Assembly: GCF_041346945.1 (NCBI RefSeq)
Contig: NZ_CP166850.1
Span: forward strand, 6,804,501 to 6,868,500
Direction: 5' to 3'
DNA: 64,000 bases
Source of the DNA: Amycolatopsis sp. cg9
GTDB taxonomy: Bacteria; Actinomycetota; Actinomycetes; Mycobacteriales; Pseudonocardiaceae
The notes below the pieces were generated by a model. It made no database searches. It worked only from the letters and a program-made list of their open reading frames with translations, and was not told the DNA's origin. Below are positions 24,879-33,713 of the stretch, piece by piece. The first letter of the stretch is position 1; each line of letters opens with the position of its first letter. The position numbers were made by a program, and so were the translations under genes.

Positions 24879-25523
24879 GTGCTGCCCCCGCCACCGGTCC
24901 GGGCCCTGCTGGCCGAACGCGACCCGGCGGTGCGGGCCCGGCTGAGCACCGTGCTGGGTGAGGCGGACGGCATCGAGCTGATCGGCTCGGCCTCGGACGC
25001 GTCGTCGGCCCGGACGGCACTGCGCCGCCTGCTGCCGGACGTGGTGCTGCTGGACCTGCGGCTGGGGCCGCTCGGGCCGGTGTTCCGCCGCCCGGCGGTG
25101 CTGGCGCTGGTGACGTTCGACTCCGACGCCGGGATCCTGCGCGCGCTGCGCGACGGGGCCGCGGGGTACGTGCTGCGCTCGGCCCGGCGCAACGAGCTGA
25201 TCAAGGTGGTCCGCCTGGCGGCCGACGGTCACGCGGTGCTGTCCCCGGACGCGTCCCGCCGGCTGGTCTCGGCCGCGACCCGGCTGTCCGGCCCGCGCGA
25301 CGAGCGGCTGGCGGCGGTCGACCGGCTGTCCGCGCGCGAGCGGGAAGTGCTGATCGGCATCGGTTCGGCGCTGTCGAACGCGGAGATCGCGGCGCGGCTG
25401 GGCGTGGCGGAGCCGGTGGTGCGCAGCCTGGTGGACCGGGTGGTGCGGAAGCTGGGGTGCACGCACCGGACCGAAGCCGGCTTGCTGGCGTACGAACGGG
25501 GCCTGTGCCGCCCGGGGCCGTGA
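24879..25523 (+). CDS. Orphan NarL/LuxR-type response regulator
   Basis: A 214-residue two-domain regulator. The receiver domain (residues 8-120) has the phospho-acceptor aspartate in VVLLDLRLG. The receiver is short around FRRPAVLALVTFDS, where alpha-3 is compressed. The C-terminal LuxR helix-turn-helix (residues 145-205) reads LSAREREVLIGIGSALSNAE, then VVRSLVDRVVRKLG. No histidine kinase gene lies nearby. The stop codon is inside the left arm of the hairpin that the IS element has split. Confidence 0.82.
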   Translation: MLPPPPVRALLAERDPAVRARLSTVLGEADGIELIGSASDASSARTALRRLLPDVVLLDLRLGPLGPVFRRPAVLALVTFDSDAGILRALRDGAAGYVLRSARRNELIKVVRLAADGHAVLSPDASRRLVSAATRLSGPRDERLAAVDRLSAREREVLIGIGSALSNAEIAARLGVAEPVVRSLVDRVVRKLGCTHRTEAGLLAYERGLCRPGP

Positions 25524-25536
25524 GCGGTGATCCGGG
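25519..25536. terminator. Left arm of a terminator hairpin split by the IS element
   Basis: This 18-base arm is the perfect reverse complement of 26870-26887. With the element and one copy of the duplicated target removed, the two arms would close over a TTCCGG loop between the converging response-regulator and sedolisin genes. Confidence 0.75.
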
Positions 25537-25547
25537 TTCCGGCCCGG
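25532..25547. repeat. Left direct repeat (target duplication) of the IS element
   Basis: CCGGGTTCCGGCCCGG, repeated exactly at 26859-26874 on the other side of the element. Confidence 0.75.
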
Positions 25548-26858
25548 TGCTTGAGGTCAGGACATCGTGAACAGTTGATGTTTCAGGACATCGTGAACAC
25601 TGACCGGCCTGTCAGCATGATGACCAGGACTTCCGTGGTGATCATGCGACGATGGGCAGAGCAGGGTTTTCGATGGATCCTGAGTTCGTCGCCGCAGTCG
25701 CACGCGCCGCCGCAGGCGAAAAGGTCAACATCGCACGGTTCTGCCGCGAACACGGCGTGTCCCGGGGCGTGTTCCACAAGTACCTGACCCGGTTCCGGAC
25801 CGAAGGCACCGACGGGTTCACCCGCCGCAGCACCGCCCCGCGCCACCACCCGGCCGCCCTGGCCGCTCCGGTGGCCGAGGCGGTGCTGCGAGCCCGCAAG
25901 GAACTGGCCGAGCACGGCCTCGACAACGGCCCGATCTCTATCCGCTGGCACCTCGAGGACAACGGAACCACTCCCGTGCCGTCCCCGTCCTCGATCTACC
26001 GGATCCTGCGCGCCCACGGCCAGATCGTGGCCCAGCCCCGCAAGAAACCCCGCACCCGCCGCCGCTTCGAATACGCCGACCCCAACGGCTGCTGGCAGAT
26101 CGACGGCATGGAGCACTACCTGGCCGACGGCACCAAGGTCTGCATCATCCAGATCCTCGACGACCACTCCCGCCTCGACGTCGGCTCCTACGCTGCGACC
26201 GGCGAAACCACCGCCGGCACCTGGGCCGCGCTGCAGCAGGCCTTCGCCGGCTACGGCCTGCCCGTCACACTGCTGTCCGACAACGGGCTGGCCTTCACCG
26301 GCAAACACCGCGGCTGGATGGTCGAACTGGAACGCCACCTCGCCCGGCTCGGGGTCACCAGCATCGCCTCCACCCCGCACCACCCGCAGACCTGCGGAAA
26401 GAACGAACGCGTTCACCAGACCCTGCAGAAATGGCTCGCCGCCCGACCACCCGCCGCCACTCTCACCGCGCTGCAAGACCTGCTCGAGGACTACCGGACC
26501 TGCTACAACAACCGCCGTCACCAAAGCCTCGACGGGCTGACACCCCAGCAACGCTACGACGCCCGCGCCAAAGCTACCCCCGCCACCGGTCCCCGCCGGG
26601 CCGGCGGCGTCGCCACCCGGCCTGTCTCCGCTACCGGCGTGATCGCGTTTTCCGGCTGCTCCATCGTCCTCGGACGCGCCTGGGCGGGCCGCTTCGCGAC
26701 CCTCTACTGGCAGGGCGACCGTGTCACCGTGATGATCGGTGACACCGTCGCCCGCCAGCTCACGCTAGACCGCTCGGTACGCTACCAACGCCTCACCGAC
26801 CACAAACTGTCCACGAGGTCGTGAAACACATCTGTTCACGAAGTCCTGAAACAGGACA
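25548..26858 (+). mobile_element. IS481-family insertion sequence, complete, 1311 bp
   Basis: The ends begin TG and finish ACA and carry related inverted sequences. The left end has two copies of TCAGGACATCGTGAACA (25557-25573 and 25583-25599). The right end has the inverted counterpart at 26833-26849 and a weaker one at about 26812-26827. A 16-bp direct repeat flanks the element. One intact DDE transposase gene fills it. No passenger genes are present. The doubled end repeats are probable transposase binding sites. Confidence 0.88.
25652..26824 (+). CDS. IS481-type DDE transposase
   Basis: A 390-residue, uninterrupted transposase. Residues 20-60 form a helix-turn-helix (VNIARFCREHGVSRGVFHKY). 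The rve catalytic core shows D151 (WQIDGME), D210 (LLSDNGLAF) and E252 (KNERVHQ) with normal D-D-35-E-like spacing, then the late YNNRRHQSLDGLTPQQRY block. A beta-rich C-terminal tail follows. ATG 25652 is used; ATG 25673 is an in-frame alternative. The gene looks functional, so the element may still be mobile. Confidence 0.92.
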   Translation: MGRAGFSMDPEFVAAVARAAAGEKVNIARFCREHGVSRGVFHKYLTRFRTEGTDGFTRRSTAPRHHPAALAAPVAEAVLRARKELAEHGLDNGPISIRWHLEDNGTTPVPSPSSIYRILRAHGQIVAQPRKKPRTRRRFEYADPNGCWQIDGMEHYLADGTKVCIIQILDDHSRLDVGSYAATGETTAGTWAALQQAFAGYGLPVTLLSDNGLAFTGKHRGWMVELERHLARLGVTSIASTPHHPQTCGKNERVHQTLQKWLAARPPAATLTALQDLLEDYRTCYNNRRHQSLDGLTPQQRYDARAKATPATGPRRAGGVATRPVSATGVIAFSGCSIVLGRAWAGRFATLYWQGDRVTVMIGDTVARQLTLDRSVRYQRLTDHKLSTRS

Positions 26859-26874
26859 CCGGGTTCCGGCCCGG
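26859..26874. repeat. Right direct repeat (target duplication) of the IS element
   Basis: Exact second copy of the 16-mer found at 25532-25547. The 16-mer is itself close to a palindrome, the top of the original hairpin. Confidence 0.75.
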
Positions 26875-26887
26875 ATCACCGCTCACG
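26870..26887. terminator. Right arm of the split terminator hairpin
   Basis: Perfect 18-base complement of 25519-25536. It lies eight bases beyond the stop codon of the sedolisin gene, for which it would have been the terminator. Confidence 0.75.
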
Positions 26888-26895
26888 ACCGCCGG

Positions 26896-28041
26896 TCAGA
26901 AGCCGGTCAGGCCGTTCGGGACTCCCACGCCCGTCGGGGCGTCATAGCCCGGGCCCGCGACGCACAGGTAGTCGCCGCCGCACTTCTTGCCCGCGCCCGC
27001 CGGGTCGTTGTGGCCCGTCGTGATGTCCGTGAACCGGGACGCGTTCGCGTACAGGCCCGACGGCGCCGGGACGTGCCTCGACCGGCCGATCAGCCCCGCG
27101 ATGAACGGCGCCGACGCGCTCGTGCCGCTCGCCGGGAGCCAGCCACCCGCGTCCGTGTAGTGGATCGCGATGTCCGCCGCCGCCGCGGCGACGTCGGCCA
27201 CCGTTCGCTTGCCGCAATGGGTGTCCTTTTGCCACGACGGCTTCGCGATGTACGCAGAGCACCCGCTGCCGCCGTACTGCCACACCGACTCCGTCCAGCC
27301 GCGGGTGGTCGACGGGTCGCGGGCCAGTGACGTCCCGCCGACCGCGATGGTCGTCGCCAGGACCGCCGGGTAGCTCGCCGCCGTGAAACCCGAGTCGCCC
27401 GAGGAGGCCACCACCGCCACGCCCGGGTGCTGGTAGTGGCTCGCGAACGCCAGCGGCGCGCCGCCTTCGCGGGCGCCGTAGCTGTTCGACACCACCGAGG
27501 CGCCCAGGCGGACCGCCGTGTCCTCCGTCTCCGCCAGGTCCGCGAATCCCGGCGAGTTCCCTTCGACGACCAGCAGCCGGCACGACGGGCACGCCGCCGA
27601 CACCATCGAGACGTCCAAAGTGGACTCCAGCGCCCAGCCGAAGCTCGGCTCCGGCAGCGGTGCCGCCAAGCCCTGCTGGTTGACCTTGCGGAAGCAGCCG
27701 TCGGCCGCCGTGCACGGCGGCAGGCCGTACTGCGCCCGGTACGCCGCCAGGTCGGCCTCCAGGTTCGGGGCGTCGAAGGCGATCGAGATGCCGACGACCG
27801 TCTCGGGGCCCGGAGTGGCCGGGAGCCCGTAGGCCGACGCCAGGTCGTCGGCACCCCAGCCGGCCGGGCCGTCGGCCGAGGCGCGCACCGCACCCGGGGT
27901 GTACGTGGTGAGGCAGCGCGCCACCCCGGGCTGCTCGGGACACGCCGCGCGCGGCGCCGGAGCCGCGGTCGCGGCCGGGGCGAACGCGACGGCCAGGACG
28001 GCGCTCAGCACGCCGATCAGTGATCTGTGCACTGTGGACAT
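26896..28041 (-). CDS. Secreted S53-family (sedolisin) serine peptidase
   Basis: A 381-residue secreted protease. The signal peptide is cut near ATA-AP. The catalytic residues are E139 and D143 (WALESTLDVSM), the oxyanion D216 (VASSGDSGF) and the nucleophile S308 (SGTSASAPFIAGL). The end (NDPAGAGKKCGGDYLCVAGP) resembles the calcium-binding C-terminus. The usual long activation propeptide of sedolisins is absent; only about 35 residues separate the signal from the catalytic start. The gene follows the large secreted protein gene with a 5-base gap, so they form an operon. Confidence 0.88.
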   Translation of the reverse strand: MSTVHRSLIGVLSAVLAVAFAPAATAAPAPRAACPEQPGVARCLTTYTPGAVRASADGPAGWGADDLASAYGLPATPGPETVVGISIAFDAPNLEADLAAYRAQYGLPPCTAADGCFRKVNQQGLAAPLPEPSFGWALESTLDVSMVSAACPSCRLLVVEGNSPGFADLAETEDTAVRLGASVVSNSYGAREGGAPLAFASHYQHPGVAVVASSGDSGFTAASYPAVLATTIAVGGTSLARDPSTTRGWTESVWQYGGSGCSAYIAKPSWQKDTHCGKRTVADVAAAAADIAIHYTDAGGWLPASGTSASAPFIAGLIGRSRHVPAPSGLYANASRFTDITTGHNDPAGAGKKCGGDYLCVAGPGYDAPTGVGVPNGLTGF

Positions 28042-28046
28042 TCCCC

Positions 28047-30164
28047 TCAGACCGGGTAGACGTGGTAGGCGGCGGTGATCGTCTCGGCCACGGTCGCCCC
28101 GGCCGCGTCGGACGCCGTCACGCGCAGCGAGACGTCCGTGCCGCGGAAGGCCTCCGTGACCGCGGCGAAGTCCGCGTGGAAGACGCCGCCGTCGCGCGGG
28201 GTCACCGTCGCGTCGAGCCAGGTGGTGCCGTCGAGCGAGTACTGCACGGTCGCCGCCGTGATCGGCGAAGCCGTGCTCTGCTGCAGGTGCCCCACGCTCA
28301 GGTCGAGGCTCTGCGGCCCGGACACCGTGGAGCCGTCGGGTCGCAGCCCGCCGACGGCGTACCCCAGGGTCAGCATCGGCTCGACCGCGCACGACCGGTC
28401 GACGCCACCCCGCAGGCGCAGGCAGACCAGCGCCGCCGGGAGCTGGGCGCCCTCGACGTGCCGGGACTTCCACGTCCACTCGGTGCGGGTCGCGGTGCTC
28501 TGGCGGTACATCGGCCCGGTGCGCCCGGCGTCGACCGTCAGCCCCAGGGTCGACGGCCCGGCCGCCACCGGCTGCTCCACGGTGAGCTCGGTGTTCCCGG
28601 CCGGGTCGCCCTCGGCGATCGTGGTGCCGTCCTGCGTCAGCGCGTAGTGCCCGGTGACGGTGTCCCTGGCCTCGCCGTAGAAGCCCAGCCCGGTGTGCCC
28701 CGGCTGGTTGTCGCTGAACGGCGTGATCGACAGCCGCAGCAGGTCTCCGGCCCTCGTCGCGGCCGGCGCCACCGGGGCGCTGCCGTCGTCGAGCGGCAGC
28801 AGCGCGACCTCGCCCGCCGGGTGGAGCGGGAACCGGTTCCACTCCTCGGTGGCCGCCGAGCCGCCCCGGTAGGCGTGGAACGGCTCGTACTGGCCGCCGG
28901 CCCAGCCGGGGAACGGCCCGGGCAGGACGTACTTCGAGAACCCGCCGAACCAGCGCAGGTCCGGCGCCGCCGAGACGTACTCGACCTGCTTGCGCGGCAG
29001 CTGGATCGGGTGCGAGACACGGCCGCTGACGTCTTCGAAGGAGAACATCCCGCTGCGCTGGCGCAACCCCAGCGACGAGTACTCGCTGAAGTAGGTCGAG
29101 TCCACCGCGGCGACGTCCTTCGCCGTGATGACGTACCGCTGCTGCGGAATCGTGCCGGTGCTCGCCTTCTGCAGCACGTATTCGTACGGCGTGCCCGGCC
29201 CCGGCGGGGACACCAGCCTGCTGTACGGGTACGTCTGCAGCGCGCCCGTCTTCACCGGGACGGCCGTCGGCGACACCGCGATCGGCACGCCGGGCCCGGC
29301 GTCGAAGTCGACGAGCAGTGCCGGCCCGGTCTTGGCCGCGCGGCGGAACAGGAACCCGGTGTCGTCGAGCAGCGCCGGCCGCGGCGTCACCCAGGTCAGC
29401 TTGCTCGACGCGCGGGAAGCGTCGACGCGGACGGTCTTGTCCGCCTTGACCGCGAACTCGGGCTGCGCGCTGAACCGCAGCTCCGTCGGGTTGCCGTCGG
29501 CGTCGGCGGTCCAGAACAGGCCGAGCGCGCTGTAGTTCCCGTCCGGGACGCTGAACTTCGCCGTGCCGCCCGAGAAGTAGTTGAGGCTTTCGTCCGGGGC
29601 GAGGAGGTTCCCGTCGTCGGTGTTGTAGAGGAACGCGACACCGGTGTCGGCCGGGTGGCCGGCGATGTCGGTGGCGTCGACCGACACCGTCCGCATCACC
29701 GAACGCGGCCGGACGGCCGGGCGCGCCCCGGGCAGCGCGAACCGCGCACCGCCGGCGAAGAGCCCCTGCCCGCCGAACTGCCCGCGCGCGTTGTCCTCTT
29801 TGAACTGCTTCGCCAGCGCGGGCCCGAACGTCGCCGGGTCGGCGGGCAGCGGCGCGCCGGCCAGCAGCGCGCCGACGTCGAACAGGTTCAGGTCCAGCCC
29901 GCGTCCGAGGTAGGGGAGCGCGGTGCCGGGGACCTCGTAGTCGCGGTCGCCGAGCCGCAGGTGCACCAGCGCCCGCGCCATGCCCTTCTCCGCGGCCGGC
30001 CGGACGTCGAACAGGGACCGGCCGTCGGCGGTGGTCCGGACGCTGACGCGCTCGCCGGTGATCAGGGTGGCGGACGTTGAGGGCGCCGCGGCGCCGGCCG
30101 GTGGGGGAGCGAGTCCCACTAGCCCGGCGAGCGCGACCCCCAGGACGGACAAAGTTCTTCGCAC
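28047..30164 (-). CDS. Large secreted protein of unknown function, partner of the sedolisin
   Basis: A 705-residue exported protein (signal peptide cut after AGA/AAA). The GTG at 30162-30164 is chosen because GGAGG stands six bases upstream. The first 150 residues (ATLITGERVSVRTTADGRS, ALPYLGRGLDLNLFDVGALL) resemble N-terminal segments found in large secreted subtilisins. The rest is beta-rich, including a final Ig-like domain (TVQYSLDGTTWLDATVT). No catalytic triad was found, so it may be an adhesin, inhibitor or activator of the co-encoded peptidase. Confidence 0.75.
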   Translation of the reverse strand: MRRTLSVLGVALAGLVGLAPPPAGAAAPSTSATLITGERVSVRTTADGRSLFDVRPAAEKGMARALVHLRLGDRDYEVPGTALPYLGRGLDLNLFDVGALLAGAPLPADPATFGPALAKQFKEDNARGQFGGQGLFAGGARFALPGARPAVRPRSVMRTVSVDATDIAGHPADTGVAFLYNTDDGNLLAPDESLNYFSGGTAKFSVPDGNYSALGLFWTADADGNPTELRFSAQPEFAVKADKTVRVDASRASSKLTWVTPRPALLDDTGFLFRRAAKTGPALLVDFDAGPGVPIAVSPTAVPVKTGALQTYPYSRLVSPPGPGTPYEYVLQKASTGTIPQQRYVITAKDVAAVDSTYFSEYSSLGLRQRSGMFSFEDVSGRVSHPIQLPRKQVEYVSAAPDLRWFGGFSKYVLPGPFPGWAGGQYEPFHAYRGGSAATEEWNRFPLHPAGEVALLPLDDGSAPVAPAATRAGDLLRLSITPFSDNQPGHTGLGFYGEARDTVTGHYALTQDGTTIAEGDPAGNTELTVEQPVAAGPSTLGLTVDAGRTGPMYRQSTATRTEWTWKSRHVEGAQLPAALVCLRLRGGVDRSCAVEPMLTLGYAVGGLRPDGSTVSGPQSLDLSVGHLQQSTASPITAATVQYSLDGTTWLDATVTPRDGGVFHADFAAVTEAFRGTDVSLRVTASDAAGATVAETITAAYHVYPV

Positions 30165-30277
30165 TGGCACCTCCGTGTGGTGGTTGATCACCACTACCGA
30201 CGAGCCGGTGGTCCGGGGCGTTGAGACCGGTTCTCGATCTTGGCGCGAATTACCTCGATCGGCTCAACGACGCACAG

Positions 30278-31003
30278 TCAGGACCGGAGCGCCGGCACCG
30301 GCCGGGCGACGCCGAAACCGCCGTACGGCCCCGCTTTCGCGCGCTTGCGGACCTCGTCGAAGTGCCGGTGCACCGCTTCGGCGGCGGCGTCGGCGTCGCG
30401 CAGCACGAGCGCGTCGACGATCGCCTGGTGCCGCTTCGCGGTGGCGGACGGGGACCCGGCCGGCCCGCCGAGCTCGCTTTCGGCGATCCGGTAGACGTCC
30501 CAGAACAACCCGGTGAGCTCGCGGGCGAGGTCGAACCCGGCCTCGGCGCAGATGAGGTCGTGGAACTCGCGGTCGGCCTCCGCGGCGTCCGGGCCCTTGC
30601 GCTTCATCCGCGCGACGCAGGCCTGCAGTTCCTCGACCAGTCCGGGCCGGTGGTCGGTGGCGACGCGGCGGGTCAGCTCGGTTTCGAGCATCTCCCGCAC
30701 CTCCAGGAGATCGCGCAGCCGCCCGACGTCGGTGGCGCCCCGCGCGCGGGTGCGGAACAGCAGCCACGTCTGCAGCGACTCCGACCCGGCGGACCCGACG
30801 AACGTGCCGTAGCCGTGGCGGATTTCGACGATGCCGAGCGCCTGCAGCGCCTTGATCGCCTCGCGGATCGAGTTGCGGCTGACGCCGATGTCCTCCATCA
30901 GGCTCAGCTCGGTCGGCATGGGCGCGCCCGGCGGGAGTTCCCGCTCGACGATCAGGTCGATGATGCGCTTGGTGATCTCTTCGCTGCGCTGCGGACGGGC
31001 CAC
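30278..31003 (-). CDS. GntR/FadR-family regulator (NanR-like) of the sialoglycan locus
   Basis: A 241-residue repressor-type regulator. The winged helix is at residues 10-75 (ELSLMEDIGVSRNSIREAIK, ALGIVEIRHGYGTFV). A helical FCD ligand domain covers 95-225 with metal-type residues (EADREFHDLICAE, RHQAIVDALVLRD, HRHFDEV). The GTG at 31001-31003 has GGAGG six bases upstream. Its target is probably the divergent transporter operon, because a palindromic operator overlaps that promoter. NanR and other sialic acid regulators belong to the GntR family, which fits the downstream genes. Confidence 0.85.
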   Translation of the reverse strand: MARPQRSEEITKRIIDLIVERELPPGAPMPTELSLMEDIGVSRNSIREAIKALQALGIVEIRHGYGTFVGSAGSESLQTWLLFRTRARGATDVGRLRDLLEVREMLETELTRRVATDHRPGLVEELQACVARMKRKGPDAAEADREFHDLICAEAGFDLARELTGLFWDVYRIAESELGGPAGSPSATAKRHQAIVDALVLRDADAAAEAVHRHFDEVRKRAKAGPYGGFGVARPVPALRS

Positions 31004-31037
31004 TGCTGTCCTCCCCGGATGCGTCGTGAGAGGACAT

Positions 31038-31053
31038 CCTACGTCATACGTCC
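31038..31053 (-). promoter_or_regulatory. Putative GntR half-palindrome near the regulator gene
   Basis: On the minus strand this reads GGACGTATGACGTAGG, related to the operator at 31101-31119 (ACGT...ACGT spacing). It lies 35 bases upstream of the regulator start and suggests autoregulation. Confidence 0.5.
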
Positions 31054-31060
31054 AGAAGGG

Positions 31061-31089
31061 TTGACCGGCACGCGAAGCCATCCTAGGCT
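31061..31089 (+). promoter_or_regulatory. Consensus-like promoter of the transporter operon
   Basis: TTGACC and TAGGCT separated by exactly 17 bases, a good housekeeping-sigma promoter. The transcription start would fall near 31096-31100, directly before the palindromic operator. Confidence 0.6.
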
Positions 31090-31100
31090 CACGCCAGTCA

Positions 31101-31119
31101 TAGGACGTCCCACGTCCTA
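31101..31119. promoter_or_regulatory. GntR operator palindrome
   Basis: TAGGACGTCCCACGTCCTA is a perfect 8-bp inverted repeat around CCC. It lies 11 bases after the predicted -10 box and 26 bases before the substrate-binding protein gene, where a bound repressor would block transcription. Confidence 0.6.
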
Positions 31120-31145
31120 CCGTTCGAGGCCCGCAGGAGACAGCG

Positions 31146-32741
31146 ATGTCCCAGAGCCCGTCGCTCAGCCGCCGCCAGTTGCTGCGCTACAGCACCTTCG
31201 CCGGGGCGGCCTTGGCGTTCCCCACCGTGCTCGCCGCGTGCGGCGGCCCGGCGTCCACCAACAAGACCGGCAGCTCGGCGGGCTCGCTGACCGCCGTCAT
31301 CGGCTACGGCAACAACCAGACGTGGGACCCGCTGCAGACCGCGTCCGCGTTCTCGATGGCCGCGATCCTGCACTGCTACGAGTCCCTCGTGGAGGGTGAC
31401 CCGGTCACCCGGACGCCGTTCCCCGGCCTGGCGAAGGCGCTTCCGGACGCCACCGGCACCAGCCTGGAGTTCGAGCTGAGAGACGGCGCCCAGTGGCACG
31501 ACGGGCAGCCGGTCACCGCCGACGACGTCGTGTTCACCTACGCGCGGGCGCTCGACGAGAAGGAGAACGTGCTGATCCACAGCTTCTTCTCCACGTGGCT
31601 GAAGGAAGTCCGCAAGACCGGCGACCGCTCGGTGGCGTTCGCGCTGAAGTTCCCGTTCCCGTACGCGCTCCAGCGGATCCAGTGCTGCAAGATCGTGCCG
31701 AAGCACGTCTTCGAGGGCAAGTGGGACGACGCCAAGGGCGGCAAGGTCGTCGGCTCCGGCCCGTACCGGGTCGTCGAGCAGGCTCCGCTGAGCCACACCA
31801 GCTTCGAGAAGTTCGCCGCCTACAACGGACCCCGCCCGGCCGCGTACGACAAGATGCTGTGGAAGTCCATCGTGGACGCCGCCCCGCGCGTCGCCGCGAT
31901 TTCGGGCGCGAAGCCCGACGCGCAGATCGCCGAGAACATCCCGGCCGCCAACGCCGAGCAGCTCCGCAAGGCCGGCCGCACGGTCGAGTTCGCCGACGGC
32001 GGCAACAACCTCTTCCTGCTCTTCAACACCGCGCACGCGCCGTTCGACCAGAACCTCGTCCGCCAGGCGCTGCACTACGCCATCGACAAGAAGAAGATGG
32101 TCGAGATCGGGCTGAAGGGCGCCGGGACACCGGCGACGTCGTTCATCAACCCGAAGCTCCCGTCTTCGCAACCGGCGTCGCAGGACTTCGCCTACAACCC
32201 CGAGAAGGCGAAGCAGCTCTTGCAGCAGGCTGGTGTCAGCGACCTCGCGGTCACGTTGTCCACGACGAACACCTCGCTGGTCGCCGACTGCGTCAAGGTG
32301 ATCAAGGAGGGCTGGGACGCGATCGGCGTCCGGACCACTTTGGACTCCCAGGACACCAAGGCGCTGTTCTCCAAGCTCGACGCCGGCACCGACTTCCAGG
32401 TCGTCGCGACGACCAACAACCCGATGCAGTTCGGCAACGACCCCGACCTGCTGATCCGCTACTACTACGACGCCAAGTCGATCCTCACGGCCAAGTACGC
32501 CCGCTTCACCGGCCCCGACGCGCAATCCCTGCAGGCGCTGCAGGACCAGGCCGCGGCGGAGACCGACGAAGGCAAGCGGACCGCGCTCACCAAGCAGCTG
32601 CTCGACCGGATTTCCGAGCAGGCCGTGCTCTACCCCGTGGTGTTCACCCAGCTCGGCACGGCGTGGGACCCGAAGGCGATCTCCGGCGTGCGCGCCCAGG
32701 GCTACCCGGGCATCTACCTCAACCAGGCCAAGCCGGTCTAG
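31146..32741 (+). CDS. Family 5 (peptide-type) ABC substrate-binding lipoprotein
   Basis: A 531-residue extracellular binding protein. A twin-arginine signal (SRRQLLRYSTFAGAALAF) leads to the lipobox VLAAC, so it is a Tat-exported lipoprotein. The SBP_bac_5 body includes the family stretch LRDGAQWHDGQPVTADDVVF. It is the first gene of a seven-gene operon with lyase, galactosidase and sialidase. Family 5 transporters include known sialic acid importers of the SatABCD/SiaEFGI kind, so the ligand may be a sialic acid or sialoside rather than a peptide. Confidence 0.88.
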   Translation: MSQSPSLSRRQLLRYSTFAGAALAFPTVLAACGGPASTNKTGSSAGSLTAVIGYGNNQTWDPLQTASAFSMAAILHCYESLVEGDPVTRTPFPGLAKALPDATGTSLEFELRDGAQWHDGQPVTADDVVFTYARALDEKENVLIHSFFSTWLKEVRKTGDRSVAFALKFPFPYALQRIQCCKIVPKHVFEGKWDDAKGGKVVGSGPYRVVEQAPLSHTSFEKFAAYNGPRPAAYDKMLWKSIVDAAPRVAAISGAKPDAQIAENIPAANAEQLRKAGRTVEFADGGNNLFLLFNTAHAPFDQNLVRQALHYAIDKKKMVEIGLKGAGTPATSFINPKLPSSQPASQDFAYNPEKAKQLLQQAGVSDLAVTLSTTNTSLVADCVKVIKEGWDAIGVRTTLDSQDTKALFSKLDAGTDFQVVATTNNPMQFGNDPDLLIRYYYDAKSILTAKYARFTGPDAQSLQALQDQAAAETDEGKRTALTKQLLDRISEQAVLYPVVFTQLGTAWDPKAISGVRAQGYPGIYLNQAKPV

Positions 32742-32753
32742 GAGGGGACATCC

Positions 32754-33713
32754 GTGGCCGTCGTCGTGCGGATGCTGCTGAGCCGCATCCTCGCCCTCAT
32801 CCCGCTGCTGCTCGGCGTGATCCTGTTCGTGTTCGTCGTGATGCGGTTCGCGCCGGTCGACCCGGCGCTGGCCGCGTTCGACGGCGCGAACGCCACCGCC
32901 GAGCAGCTCCAGCAGTTCCGGCTCGAGAACGGGCTGCTGGACCCGCTGCCGCTGCAGTACGTCCACTTCGTCTGGCACCTGGCCCAGGGCGACTTCGGCA
33001 CCAGCGTGATCACCAAGCAACCGGTCGGCGACACGATCGCCACCGCGCTGCCGCTGACCGTCCAGCTGACCCTGCTCGGCCTGGTCATCGCGCTGGTGAC
33101 GGCGCTGGTGCTCGGCGTGACGTCGGCGCTGTTCCGCGATCGCTGGCCGGACAAGGTGATCCGCGTGGTCACCCTGGCCGGGGTCGCCGCACCGGCGTTC
33201 TGGGTGGCGCTGCTGCTCGTGCAGTGGCTCGCCGTCGGCCAAGGCCTGTTCCCGACCAGCGGCTACGTCAGCCCGGCCGACTCCTTCGGCGGCTGGCTGA
33301 ACTCGCTGGCGCTGCCCGCGATCTCCCTCGCGCTGCCGGTGGCCGCCCAGCTGACCCGCGTGATCCGGACGTCGATGGTCGAGGAACTGGACAAGGACTA
33401 CGTCCGGACCGCGCGCGGCGGCGGCCTGCCGCCGGTGGTCGTGATCGGGCGCAACGTGCTGCGCAACGCGCTCGTCACCCCGCTGACCGTGCTCGGCCTG
33501 CGGGTCGGCTACCTGCTGGGCGGCGCCGTCGTCATCGAGACGATGTTCGCGCTGCCGGGGATGGGGCAGAACATGATCCAGGCCGTCACCGACGGCGACA
33601 CCGCCAAGGTGCAGGGCTTCGTCATCACCATCGCGATCGGGTTCGTCCTGGTCAACCTGATCGTCGACGTCTTGTACCTGATCGCGAACCCGCGCCTGCG
33701 GAGCCACGCGTGA
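32754..33713 (+). CDS. ABC transporter permease (DppB type)
   Basis: A 319-residue inner-membrane permease with about six helices. The N-terminal segment (ILALIPLLLGVILFVFVVMR) and the EAA loop (KDYVRTARGGGLPPVVVIGRN) are typical of DppB-like proteins. The start is GTG 32754 behind GGAGGGG. It pairs with the permease half of the following fused gene. Its TGA overlaps the next GTG. Confidence 0.9.
   Translation: MAVVVRMLLSRILALIPLLLGVILFVFVVMRFAPVDPALAAFDGANATAEQLQQFRLENGLLDPLPLQYVHFVWHLAQGDFGTSVITKQPVGDTIATALPLTVQLTLLGLVIALVTALVLGVTSALFRDRWPDKVIRVVTLAGVAAPAFWVALLLVQWLAVGQGLFPTSGYVSPADSFGGWLNSLALPAISLALPVAAQLTRVIRTSMVEELDKDYVRTARGGGLPPVVVIGRNVLRNALVTPLTVLGLRVGYLLGGAVVIETMFALPGMGQNMIQAVTDGDTAKVQGFVITIAIGFVLVNLIVDVLYLIANPRLRSHA

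Noticed and set aside
19463..25523. A secondary-metabolite gene cluster (SARP plus P450)
   Set aside because: No polyketide synthase, NRPS, terpene cyclase or tailoring set is present; the SARP neighbours are wall hydrolases.
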